A stretch of 26,945 nucleotides of DNA from an uncultured Marvinbryantia sp. Lineage in GTDB: Bacteria; Bacillota; Clostridia; Lachnospirales; Lachnospiraceae. Below are positions 16,027-23,543 of the stretch, piece after piece; position 1 is the stretch's first letter; each line of letters starts with the position of its first letter. The stretch lies in contig CALDMO010000038.1 of NCBI GenBank assembly GCA_937915375.1, positions 1-26,945 on the forward strand. Direction: 5' to 3'. Position numbers and translations under genes: made by a program. The notes under the pieces are model-generated. The model searched no databases. It was not told the DNA's origin and worked only from the letters and a program-made list of their open reading frames with translations.

Positions 16027-16647
16027 TTATACAGTGAGATTCTCACCCTTCAGACCAACAAATGCGCCGTCTGCGCCAAGCCCTGACTCTTCATGCGCGA
16101 TCAGCCATTTATTTTTTGCTGTCATCAGCTTATCTTCCGCGAACTTACCGGAAACCTTCGGTGCATCTGTATTCGTTCCCTTCGGTAAAATAATCACCAC
16201 ACGGAAACCGTCTTTCCCCTCTGCGTTACACGGTGCATAATGAAGCGTAGTACCGTAAAGCTCAATTACTGCGCCTGCCGGAGCGGCAAAAGCTTCCATT
16301 TTGCCTGTATCATAGGTAAAATCATCTTCTACATCCTGCTCAGAACCAAGCAGCAGAATTGCGCCGTCCAGTGCAATATCAATCTCAGAATCACGATGAT
16401 ATTCTACTGCATTTAAGGTGTGATTGCAGCCGTTGCAGTAACCGATCTGAATCGGCATACCGCCGTAAATACTGTCACGGATCGTCTCATACTCCGCGCA
16501 CGCTTCCAGTTCCGGTGCGGAAGCCACATAAACAACCTCATTCGGCTGCGGCGTCTCTGCCAGACGTTTTAAAAGATCCGGAACTTCCACCGGCAATACA
16601 CGTCCGTATTTACGGAAAGCGCTGTCCGTAATACTCTTAATCTGCAT
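16027..16647 (-). CDS. DUF4867 family protein, cupin-like
   Basis: A 206-residue soluble protein of the DUF4867 family, by my recognition. The middle looks like a cupin/ureidoglycolate-lyase-type beta barrel: NAVEYHRDSEIDIALDG, AILLLGSEQDV, FAAPAGAVIELYGTTLHYAPC, and FRVVIILPKG. The His and Glu residues in HRDSE and LHYAP could bind a metal or sugar. Function is not known to me; a sugar isomerase, epimerase or mutarotase role would fit the operon. The ATG at 16647 has GGGAGGG seven bases upstream; a longer frame to 16674 lacks a site. It is the first gene of the operon, 41 bases before the isomerase. Confidence 0.8.
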   Translation of the reverse strand: MQIKSITDSAFRKYGRVLPVEVPDLLKRLAETPQPNEVVYVASAPELEACAEYETIRDSIYGGMPIQIGYCNGCNHTLNAVEYHRDSEIDIALDGAILLLGSEQDVEDDFTYDTGKMEAFAAPAGAVIELYGTTLHYAPCNAEGKDGFRVVIILPKGTNTDAPKVSGKFAEDKLMTAKNKWLIAHEESGLGADGAFVGLKGENLTV

Positions 16648-16723
16648 GTTCTTACCCTCCCTGTTTTCTTTCATTATTCAATTTTCTTGCGGCTGCTATT
16701 TCTTCAGCCGGAGAAATTTTGCA

Positions 16724-16748
16724 AATTAGTTTACTAACTAAACTAATT
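16724..16748. promoter_or_regulatory. XylR-type operator
   Basis: A perfect inverted repeat with arms AATTAGTTTA (16724-16733) and TAAACTAATT (16739-16748) around five bases. The TTAGTTT half-site is that of the classical Firmicutes XylR operator. It overlaps the -35 and spacer of the repressor gene promoter and lies just downstream of the predicted start of the divergent operon, so a bound ROK repressor would block both. Confidence 0.88.
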
Positions 16749-16758
16749 GTGTTATAGT
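16730..16758 (+). promoter_or_regulatory. Promoter of the ROK repressor gene
   Basis: TTTACT (16730-16735), a 17-base spacer, and TATAGT (16753-16758). The operator covers the -35 and most of the spacer, implying autorepression. Confidence 0.6.
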
Positions 16759-16759
16759 A

Positions 16760-16788
16760 ATAATAACTCTTACAGAGCGTTTTTGCAA
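16760..16788 (-). promoter_or_regulatory. Promoter of the DUF4867-isomerase-xylB operon
   Basis: On the minus strand TTGCAA (16788-16783) is 17 bases from TATTAT (16765-16760). The operator begins about 11 bases after the -10. The promoter sits immediately next to, and interlocks with, the repressor promoter. Confidence 0.6.
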
Positions 16789-16826
16789 GTGCTTTTTTAA
16801 AAACTTTTACTAGGAGGATTCGTCAG

Positions 16827-17960
16827 ATGTTAGCCGGAAGTCATGAATTAATCAGAGATATTAATACACAGTCTGTCATCCGTACCATCCTTGCAAACGG
16901 TGCTGTTTCACGTGCCTCCATCGCTTCCCAGCTGGGACTGACCAAAGCCACCGTTTCCGCAATCGTACAGGAACTTTTGGACCGTGGCATCGTACTGGAA
17001 ACCGGAAGCGACAACACCAAAAAAGGCCGCAAACCAATTCTGCTGCAGATTAACAAAGCCTGCGGCTATGTGATCTCCATCGATCTTTCCATAGAAACAA
17101 TTACCCTGATGACCTCAAATCTGGTAGGTGAGGACTGCCGTTTGCGCCAGTTTCCGATGCCTGCACAGGCTGAGCAGATTCTGCATGTACTGACAAAACA
17201 AATAGATCTTGCACTTGCCTCTCTTCCGCAGAGCCGTTACGGACTTCTCGGTATTTCCCTGGGAATACACGGTGTTGTTCATCATAATAAAATCATCTTC
17301 CTGCCTTACTCTTCTTTCGAGGACATTGATTTCATTTCTGAACTCGGCAAACGCTACGGTGTCCCTGTCATTCTGGAAAATGAGGCAAATCTGTCTGTCC
17401 TCGGAGAATGGGCACACTGCCATAATACCAATGAAATGCTTTACATCAGCGTACACTCCGGTATCGGTGTGGGAATTATCATGCGTAATCAGCTCGTCAA
17501 AGGGAAAAACGGCTTTGCCGGAGAGTTCGGTCACACGATCATTGAGGTAGACGGCCGTCCATGTCCATGCGGAAACCGCGGCTGTCTGGAACAGTATGCC
17601 TCCGAACGTGCGCTCTTCACAGAGCTTTCTGAGTTGAAAAAAATGCCGATCAACCTTCACACTTTTGAACAGCTCTATCACCAACGCGATCCGCAAACTA
17701 TAGATTCGGTACGCCGTTTCATCAAATATATGGCAATCGGCATAAATAATTTGCTCAATACTTTTAATCCTGATATTATGGTCTTGAACAGTTCTTTAAG
17801 CATTTGTCATCCGGGATTATGTGATGACATTATGGCAGAACTGCGCAGCAGCCGCAAAGCATACTGCCGGCTGGTTCCTTCCAGTCTCCAAGATACCGCA
17901 GTTTTACTCGGCGGCGTCTATCTGATCCGTGAACGTTTCCTGTACCCGAATCAGATTTAA
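16827..17960 (+). CDS. xylR: ROK family transcriptional repressor, XylR type
   Basis: A 377-residue regulator. An N-terminal winged helix (about 15-65: VIRTILANGAVSRASIASQL, then GLTKATVSAIVQELLDRGIV) is joined to a ROK sugar-kinase-like domain. ROK marks are GISLGIHGVV, ILENEANLSVLGEW, VHSGIGVGII, GEFGHTIIEVDG, and the zinc-binding CPCGNRGCLEQYAS (about 246-258). The family represses xylose genes and is released by xylose. AGGAGG (16812-16817) lies nine bases before the ATG. The TTAGTTT-type operator in the divergent region supports the XylR assignment. A degenerate response regulator follows after 26 bases and is probably cotranscribed. The inducer could be another aldose if the isomerase is not for xylose. 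Confidence 0.87.
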   Translation: MLAGSHELIRDINTQSVIRTILANGAVSRASIASQLGLTKATVSAIVQELLDRGIVLETGSDNTKKGRKPILLQINKACGYVISIDLSIETITLMTSNLVGEDCRLRQFPMPAQAEQILHVLTKQIDLALASLPQSRYGLLGISLGIHGVVHHNKIIFLPYSSFEDIDFISELGKRYGVPVILENEANLSVLGEWAHCHNTNEMLYISVHSGIGVGIIMRNQLVKGKNGFAGEFGHTIIEVDGRPCPCGNRGCLEQYASERALFTELSELKKMPINLHTFEQLYHQRDPQTIDSVRRFIKYMAIGINNLLNTFNPDIMVLNSSLSICHPGLCDDIMAELRSSRKAYCRLVPSSLQDTAVLLGGVYLIRERFLYPNQI

Positions 17961-17986
17961 ACGTCTCACCTTAAGGAGTATACCTT

Positions 17987-18871
17987 ATGATTAAAATTTT
18001 ACTTGCAGACAACGAGGGAGTCGTTTTAAACGCTCTTCGAAATATGATCAATGCACAGTACGGTGAAACCTGCGATGTGCGCACAGCAAAAACAGCGCGC
18101 TATCTGCGAAAACTCACGCACAAATTTATCCCAGATATTGCCGTTATCAATGTTGAGATGCCGGAACTGCGCGGCTTTGATATCATTCAAGAAATCCGCT
18201 CTTTCCATAGAAAATGTATTTTCATTACGGTATCTACCTATGACCGTCAAATCTACCGTACAGAAGCAAAAAATCTGCATCTGTTAGCGCATGTTTCTAA
18301 ACCGCTGTTTCGGGAGAAAATCCTTCCCCAAATTAGCCTGGCAGTGGCATCTGTGGAACGTTCACAGAAACGCCTCCAGAAAAATGTCCAGATTCAGGAA
18401 CGCTTCGACATCGTTGTTCCAGTGGTGGAACACGGTCTGATCCATGAGCTTTTCTTTTCCGAAAGAGACACCACCACCGCTGAAAGATATCTTTCCTTGA
18501 TGAGTATTTCTCAGCGCTTTGCCAAACCGGTGCAACTTACCTTCGGAGAATATTCCGAATCCGATGATTCCCGCACATTAGCCAATCCAGTCGGTTCCGC
18601 AATTCGGGTAAAGCGTTATTATGATAATTTCCGCGACACTGTCCATGATTATTTTCCACTTGCCATCTGCGGTCCGGTAATGTCTAACCACATCTTTTTT
18701 CTGCTGCCATGTTGGAAACTAATAGAAACCCCGGCAGAAAAACAAGAATTTGAAACAGTATTGTCCGATTTACTGGAAAAGCTTGAAGAAGAATTTGAAC
18801 AGATGACGTTTTATGTAAAAACCGGGGAAATTACGGAATTTACAGATATGAATCTGAAAGAACTATTATAA
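17987..18871 (+). CDS. Degenerate response regulator lacking phosphoacceptor Asp and DNA-binding domain
   Basis: A 294-residue protein with an N-terminal receiver-like domain (about 1-120: IKILLADNEGVVLNALRNM, IPDIAVINVEMPELRGFDII, IFITVSTYD, and HVSKPL). The phosphoacceptor position carries Asn55 (VINVEMP) rather than Asp, and the acidic pair is weakened to Asp8-Asn9. The conserved Lys105 remains. The C-terminal half (about 130-294) resembles the mid-region of AraC-type two-component regulators, but the protein ends at a charged helix with no helix-turn-helix. AAGGAG lies eight bases before the ATG, and a strong terminator follows, so the short length is not an assembly break. It may be a phosphorylation-independent adaptor. 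Confidence 0.8.
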   Translation: MIKILLADNEGVVLNALRNMINAQYGETCDVRTAKTARYLRKLTHKFIPDIAVINVEMPELRGFDIIQEIRSFHRKCIFITVSTYDRQIYRTEAKNLHLLAHVSKPLFREKILPQISLAVASVERSQKRLQKNVQIQERFDIVVPVVEHGLIHELFFSERDTTTAERYLSLMSISQRFAKPVQLTFGEYSESDDSRTLANPVGSAIRVKRYYDNFRDTVHDYFPLAICGPVMSNHIFFLLPCWKLIETPAEKQEFETVLSDLLEKLEEEFEQMTFYVKTGEITEFTDMNLKELL

Positions 18872-18919
18872 AAATATCCGGAAAGTTCGCTCACAGGCAA
18901 ACTCCCGGATATTTTCTTT
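18871..18919. terminator. Bidirectional terminator
   Basis: AAAATATCCGG (18871-18881) pairs with CCGGATATTTT (18905-18915), with a further inner AGTT/AACT pairing. T-rich sequence follows on the plus strand. It starts at the last base of the response regulator stop and is 7 bases before the stop of the convergent dehydrogenase gene. Confidence 0.85.
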
Positions 18920-18926
18920 TATTTAT

Positions 18927-19979
18927 TTAGTCAGGAAATACAACAGCCACTTTACCGCACTGTCCGCCGGCCATCAGCGCATATGCTTCCCCTGCCTGCT
19001 CAAGCGGAAACTCGTCTGTAATCAGATCTTCCGGATGAATTCCCCAGCGTACCAGTCGTTCCACCAATTCTTCCATTCTCCAAAGAGATGTTACCCAAGA
19101 ACCGTAAATTGTTTTCTGTCCGTGAATAATATCCGGACTAGGCTCAAAATGACAGGTTCCTCCCTCGCCTACAAAGGCAATCTTGCCCCATTCTCTTGTC
19201 GCGCGAATGGCAAGCTGTCTTCCCGGATCGCTCGCACTCGCATCAATCGCACGTTCCACACCGCGGCCGTTTGTCACCTTCATGATACCTTCCATCGCTT
19301 CATCCGGTTTAAACACATAATCCACCAGACCAAGTTTTTTCGCCAGTTCTATACGATGTTCATTCATTTCTACGCCAATCAGCATATTTGCTCCCATCGC
19401 TTTTGCCAGCATCAGAGCCGCCAGCCCTACCGGCCCCAGACCGGTTACCAGAACCGCGTCATTTCCGCAGACGCCGATTTTTTCAATTGCTTCATAAACC
19501 GTACCAAAGCCACAGGCTACCTGAGCGCCGTCCTTATACGTCAGCTCATCCGGCAGATAAATCAAATCTTTTTCCTCTGCCAGAATGTACGGCGCCATAC
19601 CGCCGTCTCTCTGCCAGCCGTATGCCTTACGATGTTCACTCTTGCAGGAAATATAGTATCCTCTTCTGCAGTCATTGCATACGCCGCAGCCGGAAATGTG
19701 ATATACAATTACGCGATCACCCTTCTTAAAACGTTTGAGTCCCTCTCCTTCTTCCACGATCACGCCGCACGGCTCATGTCCGGCAATCGTTCCCGGAATA
19801 TAACCTTCCGGTCCTTTACCTACATGTTCACGATAAATACAGCGGATATCACTTCCGCAGATTGTTGTCGCTTTCGTCTGAATCAATACCTGTCCATGTC
19901 CCGGCTTCGGAATCTCAAAATCCCGAATTTCCACCGTACTGTTGCCCGGCAGAATGGCGCCTTTCATCATCTTTTCCAT
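18927..19979 (-). CDS. Zinc-dependent medium-chain alcohol/polyol dehydrogenase
   Basis: A 350-residue MDR-family dehydrogenase. The catalytic zinc ligands are Cys41 (TICGSDIR), His68 and Glu69 (AGHEPCG). The structural zinc lobe has four cysteines (Cys98, Cys101, Cys104, Cys112). The NAD(P)-binding fold shows VTGLGPVGLAALMLAKAMGA, then an acidic GVEMNEHR, which suggests NAD. Relatives oxidise polyols, threonine or sugar alcohols; the substrate is not determined. The ATG at 19979 has AGGGGA about nine bases upstream; the frame continues upstream through the promoter and is not used. It is divergent from an AraC-type gene, which likely controls it. Confidence 0.87.
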   Translation of the reverse strand: MEKMMKGAILPGNSTVEIRDFEIPKPGHGQVLIQTKATTICGSDIRCIYREHVGKGPEGYIPGTIAGHEPCGVIVEEGEGLKRFKKGDRVIVYHISGCGVCNDCRRGYYISCKSEHRKAYGWQRDGGMAPYILAEEKDLIYLPDELTYKDGAQVACGFGTVYEAIEKIGVCGNDAVLVTGLGPVGLAALMLAKAMGANMLIGVEMNEHRIELAKKLGLVDYVFKPDEAMEGIMKVTNGRGVERAIDASASDPGRQLAIRATREWGKIAFVGEGGTCHFEPSPDIIHGQKTIYGSWVTSLWRMEELVERLVRWGIHPEDLITDEFPLEQAGEAYALMAGGQCGKVAVVFPD

Positions 19980-20033
19980 ATTTGTAAATCCCCTTTCTGC
20001 TTTTACTCTGCTTCCTGCAGTTCTCATAATTCT

Positions 20034-20062
20034 ATTATAAATTTTTCTGCATACTCTGTTAG
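20034..20062 (-). promoter_or_regulatory. Promoter of the dehydrogenase gene
   Basis: On the minus strand CTAACA (20062-20057) is 17 bases from a perfect TATAAT (20039-20034). The weak -35 suits an activator-dependent promoter. Confidence 0.55.
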
Positions 20063-20071
20063 TATTTTTGC

Positions 20072-20096
20072 CGACATTTTTGTATGGTTTATGTCG
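20072..20096. promoter_or_regulatory. Inverted repeat, candidate AraC-regulator site
   Basis: CGACAT (20072-20077) and ATGTCG (20091-20096) form an inverted repeat with 13 bases between. It is centred about 25 bases upstream of the dehydrogenase -35, a usual activator position. Binding by the adjacent AraC-type protein is inferred. Confidence 0.45.
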
Positions 20097-20097
20097 C

Positions 20098-20109
20098 ATT
20101 TGCGCAAAT
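20098..20109. repeat. 12-bp perfect palindrome upstream of the AraC-type gene
   Basis: ATTTGCGCAAAT reads the same on both strands. It lies two bases after the CGACAT/ATGTCG repeat and four bases before the -35 of the AraC-type gene, so it may be a second regulator site. Confidence 0.5.
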
Positions 20110-20112
20110 TAA

Positions 20113-20141
20113 TTGACCTATGTTTTCATATCTATTAAAAT
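20113..20141 (+). promoter_or_regulatory. Promoter of the AraC-type gene
   Basis: TTGACC (20113-20118), a 17-base spacer, and TAAAAT (20136-20141). The predicted start is about 35 bases before the ATG at 20182. Confidence 0.65.
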
Positions 20142-20181
20142 AATAATAAAAACAAAATTTTTCTTTTCAAACGAGGGCCTT

Positions 20182-21057
20182 ATGTTTATAAAATACGATC
20201 ATACAAATCTCATATTTTCAGCCGGAAGCCGCGTTTTTAAAGTATTGAATTTAGTCAGCGAACATTCCTGCCGCACTATTCCAAATCATACGCACGGGGA
20301 AAGTTCCTATGAGATTCACTATATATGCGATGGCGGCGGACGTGCTCGAATTGCCGGACAGGATTATGAACTCTCTCCCGGCATCCTCTATGTGGTTGGT
20401 CCATCCATCGAACACGCACAGTCACCCTATCCGGAAGATCATATGCGTGAATACTGTATCCACCTGCATATGCAAAAAAAGAAACTGCCGGAAAAGCAGC
20501 CGTTTGACAAGGATCTGGAATACCTTCTTTCTGTTTTTGAACATACGCACCTCTGGTTCGGTGTTGATTCTCAAAATATTTTTTCACCTATCTATGAACT
20601 GTTTCAGGCTGTAGAACAAGAAACAACCGGATTCCGTTTTGAGGCGGAAGCGCTGCTGCGGCAGATTCTCGTACGCGTCATCCGCAACTATTTACCTGAC
20701 GCCAAAAAGAAAAACGAAGGTACCATACTTCCTGCCTTCGATAAAAATGCAGTCACCATCGAAGAATACTTTCTATATGAATATCAAAATCTGTCACTGG
20801 AAGAACTGTCTGCCCGTCTGGGGCTCAGTCCGCGCCAGACCGAACGTCTATTAAAATTTCAGTATGGAAAGAACTTTCAGCAAAAAAAGACGCAGGCAAG
20901 AATGTCCGCCGCCTCCATGATGCTGATTAACAGTTCTGACAGTATCAGTAAAATCGCTGAAGATGTCGGCTATTCTTCCATTGAACATTTTTCCGCCGCA
21001 TTTAAAAAATATTACGGAACCGCCCCGACGCAATACCGCAAAAGCTTTCAAAAATAA
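20182..21057 (+). CDS. AraC family transcriptional regulator with cupin sensor domain
   Basis: A 291-residue regulator. The N-terminal half is an AraC-type cupin (HTHGESSYEIHYICDGGGRA, in parts; LSPGILYVVGPSIEHAQ), expected to bind a small sugar-like ligand. The C-terminal 100 residues hold two helix-turn-helix motifs: NLSLEELSARLGLSPRQTERL and DSISKIAEDVGYSSIEHFSAAF, closing with YGTAPTQYRKS. The start at 20182 has GAGGG four bases upstream, a slightly short spacing. A longer frame from 20113 would begin inside the predicted promoter. Divergent orientation and intergenic repeats suggest it activates the zinc dehydrogenase gene. Confidence 0.9.
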   Translation: MFIKYDHTNLIFSAGSRVFKVLNLVSEHSCRTIPNHTHGESSYEIHYICDGGGRARIAGQDYELSPGILYVVGPSIEHAQSPYPEDHMREYCIHLHMQKKKLPEKQPFDKDLEYLLSVFEHTHLWFGVDSQNIFSPIYELFQAVEQETTGFRFEAEALLRQILVRVIRNYLPDAKKKNEGTILPAFDKNAVTIEEYFLYEYQNLSLEELSARLGLSPRQTERLLKFQYGKNFQQKKTQARMSAASMMLINSSDSISKIAEDVGYSSIEHFSAAFKKYYGTAPTQYRKSFQK

Positions 21058-21093
21058 CCCGCAGGCAGCCCAAAAAGCATCCTGCGGGTTATT
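21053..21093. terminator. Terminator after the AraC-type gene, probably bidirectional
   Basis: A 13-bp perfect stem, AATAACCCGCAGG (21053-21065) with CCTGCGGGTTATT (21081-21093), overlaps the AraC-type stop codon. T-rich sequence follows. It also lies 43 bases past the stop of the convergent hydratase gene. Confidence 0.82.
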
Positions 21094-21135
21094 GTCCTGT
21101 TTATTTTATTTATCTATGTCTGTTATTACAGCTAA

Positions 21136-23424
21136 TTAATGTCTGTAATAATTTATCAGGCATCCATCCAGAATGATCGTTCTCTCGTCATCTGTCAGTT
21201 CACCCAGCTTTAAGGTAAACTCTTTCATCTCTGTCTCGTTTACCACAAACGCTTTGATCTCAGTCAGTTTGTCCTCAACCGCTTTGCGAATTTCCGGAAT
21301 AAAAACATAATCTCCGTTCGTAAACGGCAGCTCGCCCTCATCAATCAGGAACGGCAGCATACCCCAATTGATCAGATTGGAGCGATAACGTTTTGTCGCA
21401 TAGCTGTTAGCAATATTCGCCCAGCCTCCAAGCACCTTCTGACAGGAAGCCGCCTGCTCACGCGCGGAACCATCACCCGGTTTCACAGCAAAAATCGTGC
21501 TGCCGATACCAGTCGTCTCTTTTCCGGCATCTGGATAAGACTCTTTTACCTTATCCAAAATCGGACGCAATTCCGGAAGCGCGTCTCCCATGCATTCGCC
21601 TGCTTCACGAGCCTTTTCTGCTTTCTGTACCTCTTTGGCACGTCCAACGTAAGCCGGATCTTTTCTGGACAATGTAAACTCTGCCAGTCCCAACGGATTG
21701 GAACGATAAGAAGATGTTTCGCCAGACGGAATCAGTTCATCCGTTGTTGTTACCGGATCATGAATCTCGGAGACCACCTTCAGCATCAAATGCTTTGTCA
21801 GCTCCGGCATCGCCGGCCAATCCTTAATATTCGGACCAAATTTAATCTCCTGACTCGGATCTGCCACGCCCTTGCTGTCAAAGACACGGTTTGCATAAAT
21901 ACTGCTGTCAAAGAAATATTTCGGATTCGTAAAGTTTACGTCCACATCTGTTGCCGCTGTCAGATAACCCTTGTTTGCAGCTGTCGCCGCGATAGAACGC
22001 GCATCCATCAACGCTACAGAAGCAATCTGTCCGCTCTGCAGCTTGCTTCCTTCACGGTTCGGGAAGTTTCTGGTAGAGTGACGAATCGAGAAAGCATTGT
22101 TCGCCGGCGTATCGCCTGCACCAAAGCACGGACCGCAGAATGCGGTTTTTACAATCGCACCTGTCTTAATCAGATCGGCTAAACGACCATTTTTCGCCAG
22201 TTCCATATAAATCGGCGTACTTGCCGGATAAATACTTAATGTAAATTCATCCGCACCAATATACGCATCCTTTAAGATATCCGCCGCCGCACAGATATTT
22301 TCAAATCCGCCGCCTGCACAGCCGGCAATAATACCCTGATCAACATACAGTCTGCCGTTTCTTACCTTATTTCTCAACGTGAAATCAACCGCGCCGTCCA
22401 GACTCACCAGAGCGCGTTTTTCCACATCTGCCAGAATATCATCCAGATTTGCGTTCAATTCTTCAATCGTATACGTGTTGCTCGGATGGAACGGCATAGC
22501 AATCATCGGTTTGATCTCGGAAAGATCCAGATAAATCATACCGTCATAATAAGCAACTGCGCCCGGATTCAGCTCCTTGTAATCTGCAGAACGTCCGTGA
22601 ATCTCGTAAAACTCCTTGATTTCACTGTCTGTTTTCCAAATAGAAGACAGGCAGGTCGTTTCTGTTGTCATAACGTCAATACCGATACGGAAATCAGCGC
22701 TCAAGTTTTCCACGCCCGGTCCGACAAATTCCATCACTTTATTATTTACATAACCATTGCCAAACACCGCACCGATAATCGCCAGTGCCACATCCTGCGG
22801 ACCGACGCCCTTTTCCGGCTTTCCAGTCAGATAAACGCCTACTACCTTTGGCATATTGATATCATACGTTTTGGAAAGAAGCTGTTTTACCAGTTCCGGT
22901 CCGCCCTCTCCCATCGCCATTGTACCCAGAGCACCATAGCGTGTATGAGAATCCGAACCAAGGATCATCCTTCCGCCTCCTGCCAGCATTTCTCTGGCAA
23001 ACTGGTGGATAACCGCCTGATGCGGCGGAACATATACGCCGCCGTATTTTTTAGCGCAGGTCAGACCAAACATATGATCATCCTCATTGATCGTACCGCC
23101 CACTGCACAGAGACTGTTATGACAATTGGTCAGAACATACGGCACCGGAAACTTTTCCAGTCCCGACGCCCTTGCCGTCTGAATAATACCGACAAATGTG
23201 ATATCATGCGAAGTCAGCTTATCAAATTTAATCTGCAGCTTTTCCATATTTCCGGAAGTATTATGGCTTTCCAAAATGCCATAAGCAATCGTATTTTTTG
23301 CCCCTTCCTCTTTCGACGGTATCTGATCTCCCAGTTTGCTGCGCAGAATTTCCTGTACCTGCGCACCGTCTTCCACCAGATCAACGCCGTTTAACAAATA
23401 AACACCATTATCGTATAATTTCAT
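21136..23424 (-). CDS. Aconitase-superfamily hydratase (YbhJ-like)
   Basis: A 762-residue Fe-S hydro-lyase. The three cluster cysteines are visible as Cys369 (GCAGGG) and Cys430/Cys433 (CGPCFGAGD). Aconitase-type blocks include ILGSDSHTRYGALG (about 155-168), FTLSIYPAST, and the C-terminal swivel-domain segment YATKRYRSNLINWGMLPFLI, with the Arg/Ser substrate-binding region. Length is close to E. coli YbhJ, an uncharacterised aconitase paralogue, so the substrate need not be citrate. AGGAGG is nine bases before the ATG. The upstream neighbour is a sugar-diacid-type regulator, which hints at a sugar-acid or tricarboxylate substrate. A small hairpin overlaps its stop codon (21123-21151). Confidence 0.85.
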   Translation of the reverse strand: MKLYDNGVYLLNGVDLVEDGAQVQEILRSKLGDQIPSKEEGAKNTIAYGILESHNTSGNMEKLQIKFDKLTSHDITFVGIIQTARASGLEKFPVPYVLTNCHNSLCAVGGTINEDDHMFGLTCAKKYGGVYVPPHQAVIHQFAREMLAGGGRMILGSDSHTRYGALGTMAMGEGGPELVKQLLSKTYDINMPKVVGVYLTGKPEKGVGPQDVALAIIGAVFGNGYVNNKVMEFVGPGVENLSADFRIGIDVMTTETTCLSSIWKTDSEIKEFYEIHGRSADYKELNPGAVAYYDGMIYLDLSEIKPMIAMPFHPSNTYTIEELNANLDDILADVEKRALVSLDGAVDFTLRNKVRNGRLYVDQGIIAGCAGGGFENICAAADILKDAYIGADEFTLSIYPASTPIYMELAKNGRLADLIKTGAIVKTAFCGPCFGAGDTPANNAFSIRHSTRNFPNREGSKLQSGQIASVALMDARSIAATAANKGYLTAATDVDVNFTNPKYFFDSSIYANRVFDSKGVADPSQEIKFGPNIKDWPAMPELTKHLMLKVVSEIHDPVTTTDELIPSGETSSYRSNPLGLAEFTLSRKDPAYVGRAKEVQKAEKAREAGECMGDALPELRPILDKVKESYPDAGKETTGIGSTIFAVKPGDGSAREQAASCQKVLGGWANIANSYATKRYRSNLINWGMLPFLIDEGELPFTNGDYVFIPEIRKAVEDKLTEIKAFVVNETEMKEFTLKLGELTDDERTIILDGCLINYYRH

Positions 23425-23460
23425 TATAATGCACCTCCTATTGTTCTCTTAACTTCGAAC

Positions 23461-23487
23461 AGCCGGACAGACTTGTGCCGTCCGGCT
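23461..23487. repeat. Hairpin between regulator and hydratase (proximal)
   Basis: AGCCGGAC (23461-23468) and GTCCGGCT (23480-23487) form a GC-rich 8-bp stem with an 11-base loop. It lies 37 bases before the hydratase start. No U tract follows on the minus strand, so it is not a standard terminator. Confidence 0.7.
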
Positions 23488-23502
23488 CTATGTTTCCTGT
23501 CA

Positions 23503-23543
23503 AACCAGTTCAATCATTCATCTCGTGCATGGCTGAACTGGTT
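23503..23543. repeat. Hairpin directly after the CdaR-type stop codon
   Basis: AACCAGTTCA (23503-23512) pairs with TGAACTGGTT (23534-23543), a perfect 10-bp stem with a 21-base loop. It begins at the base after the regulator stop. On the minus strand only TTT follows, so termination would be weak. Confidence 0.7.

Noticed and set aside
16765..16800. CcpA cre site near the operon promoter
   Set aside because: The stretch TTGCAAGTGCTTTTTT has some resemblance to a cre half but fails the conserved central CG and the symmetric arms.
19035..20138. 367-residue open frame on the plus strand
   Set aside because: It covers the zinc dehydrogenase gene in antisense and continues through its promoter; the translation is Arg/His/Cys-rich without domain features.
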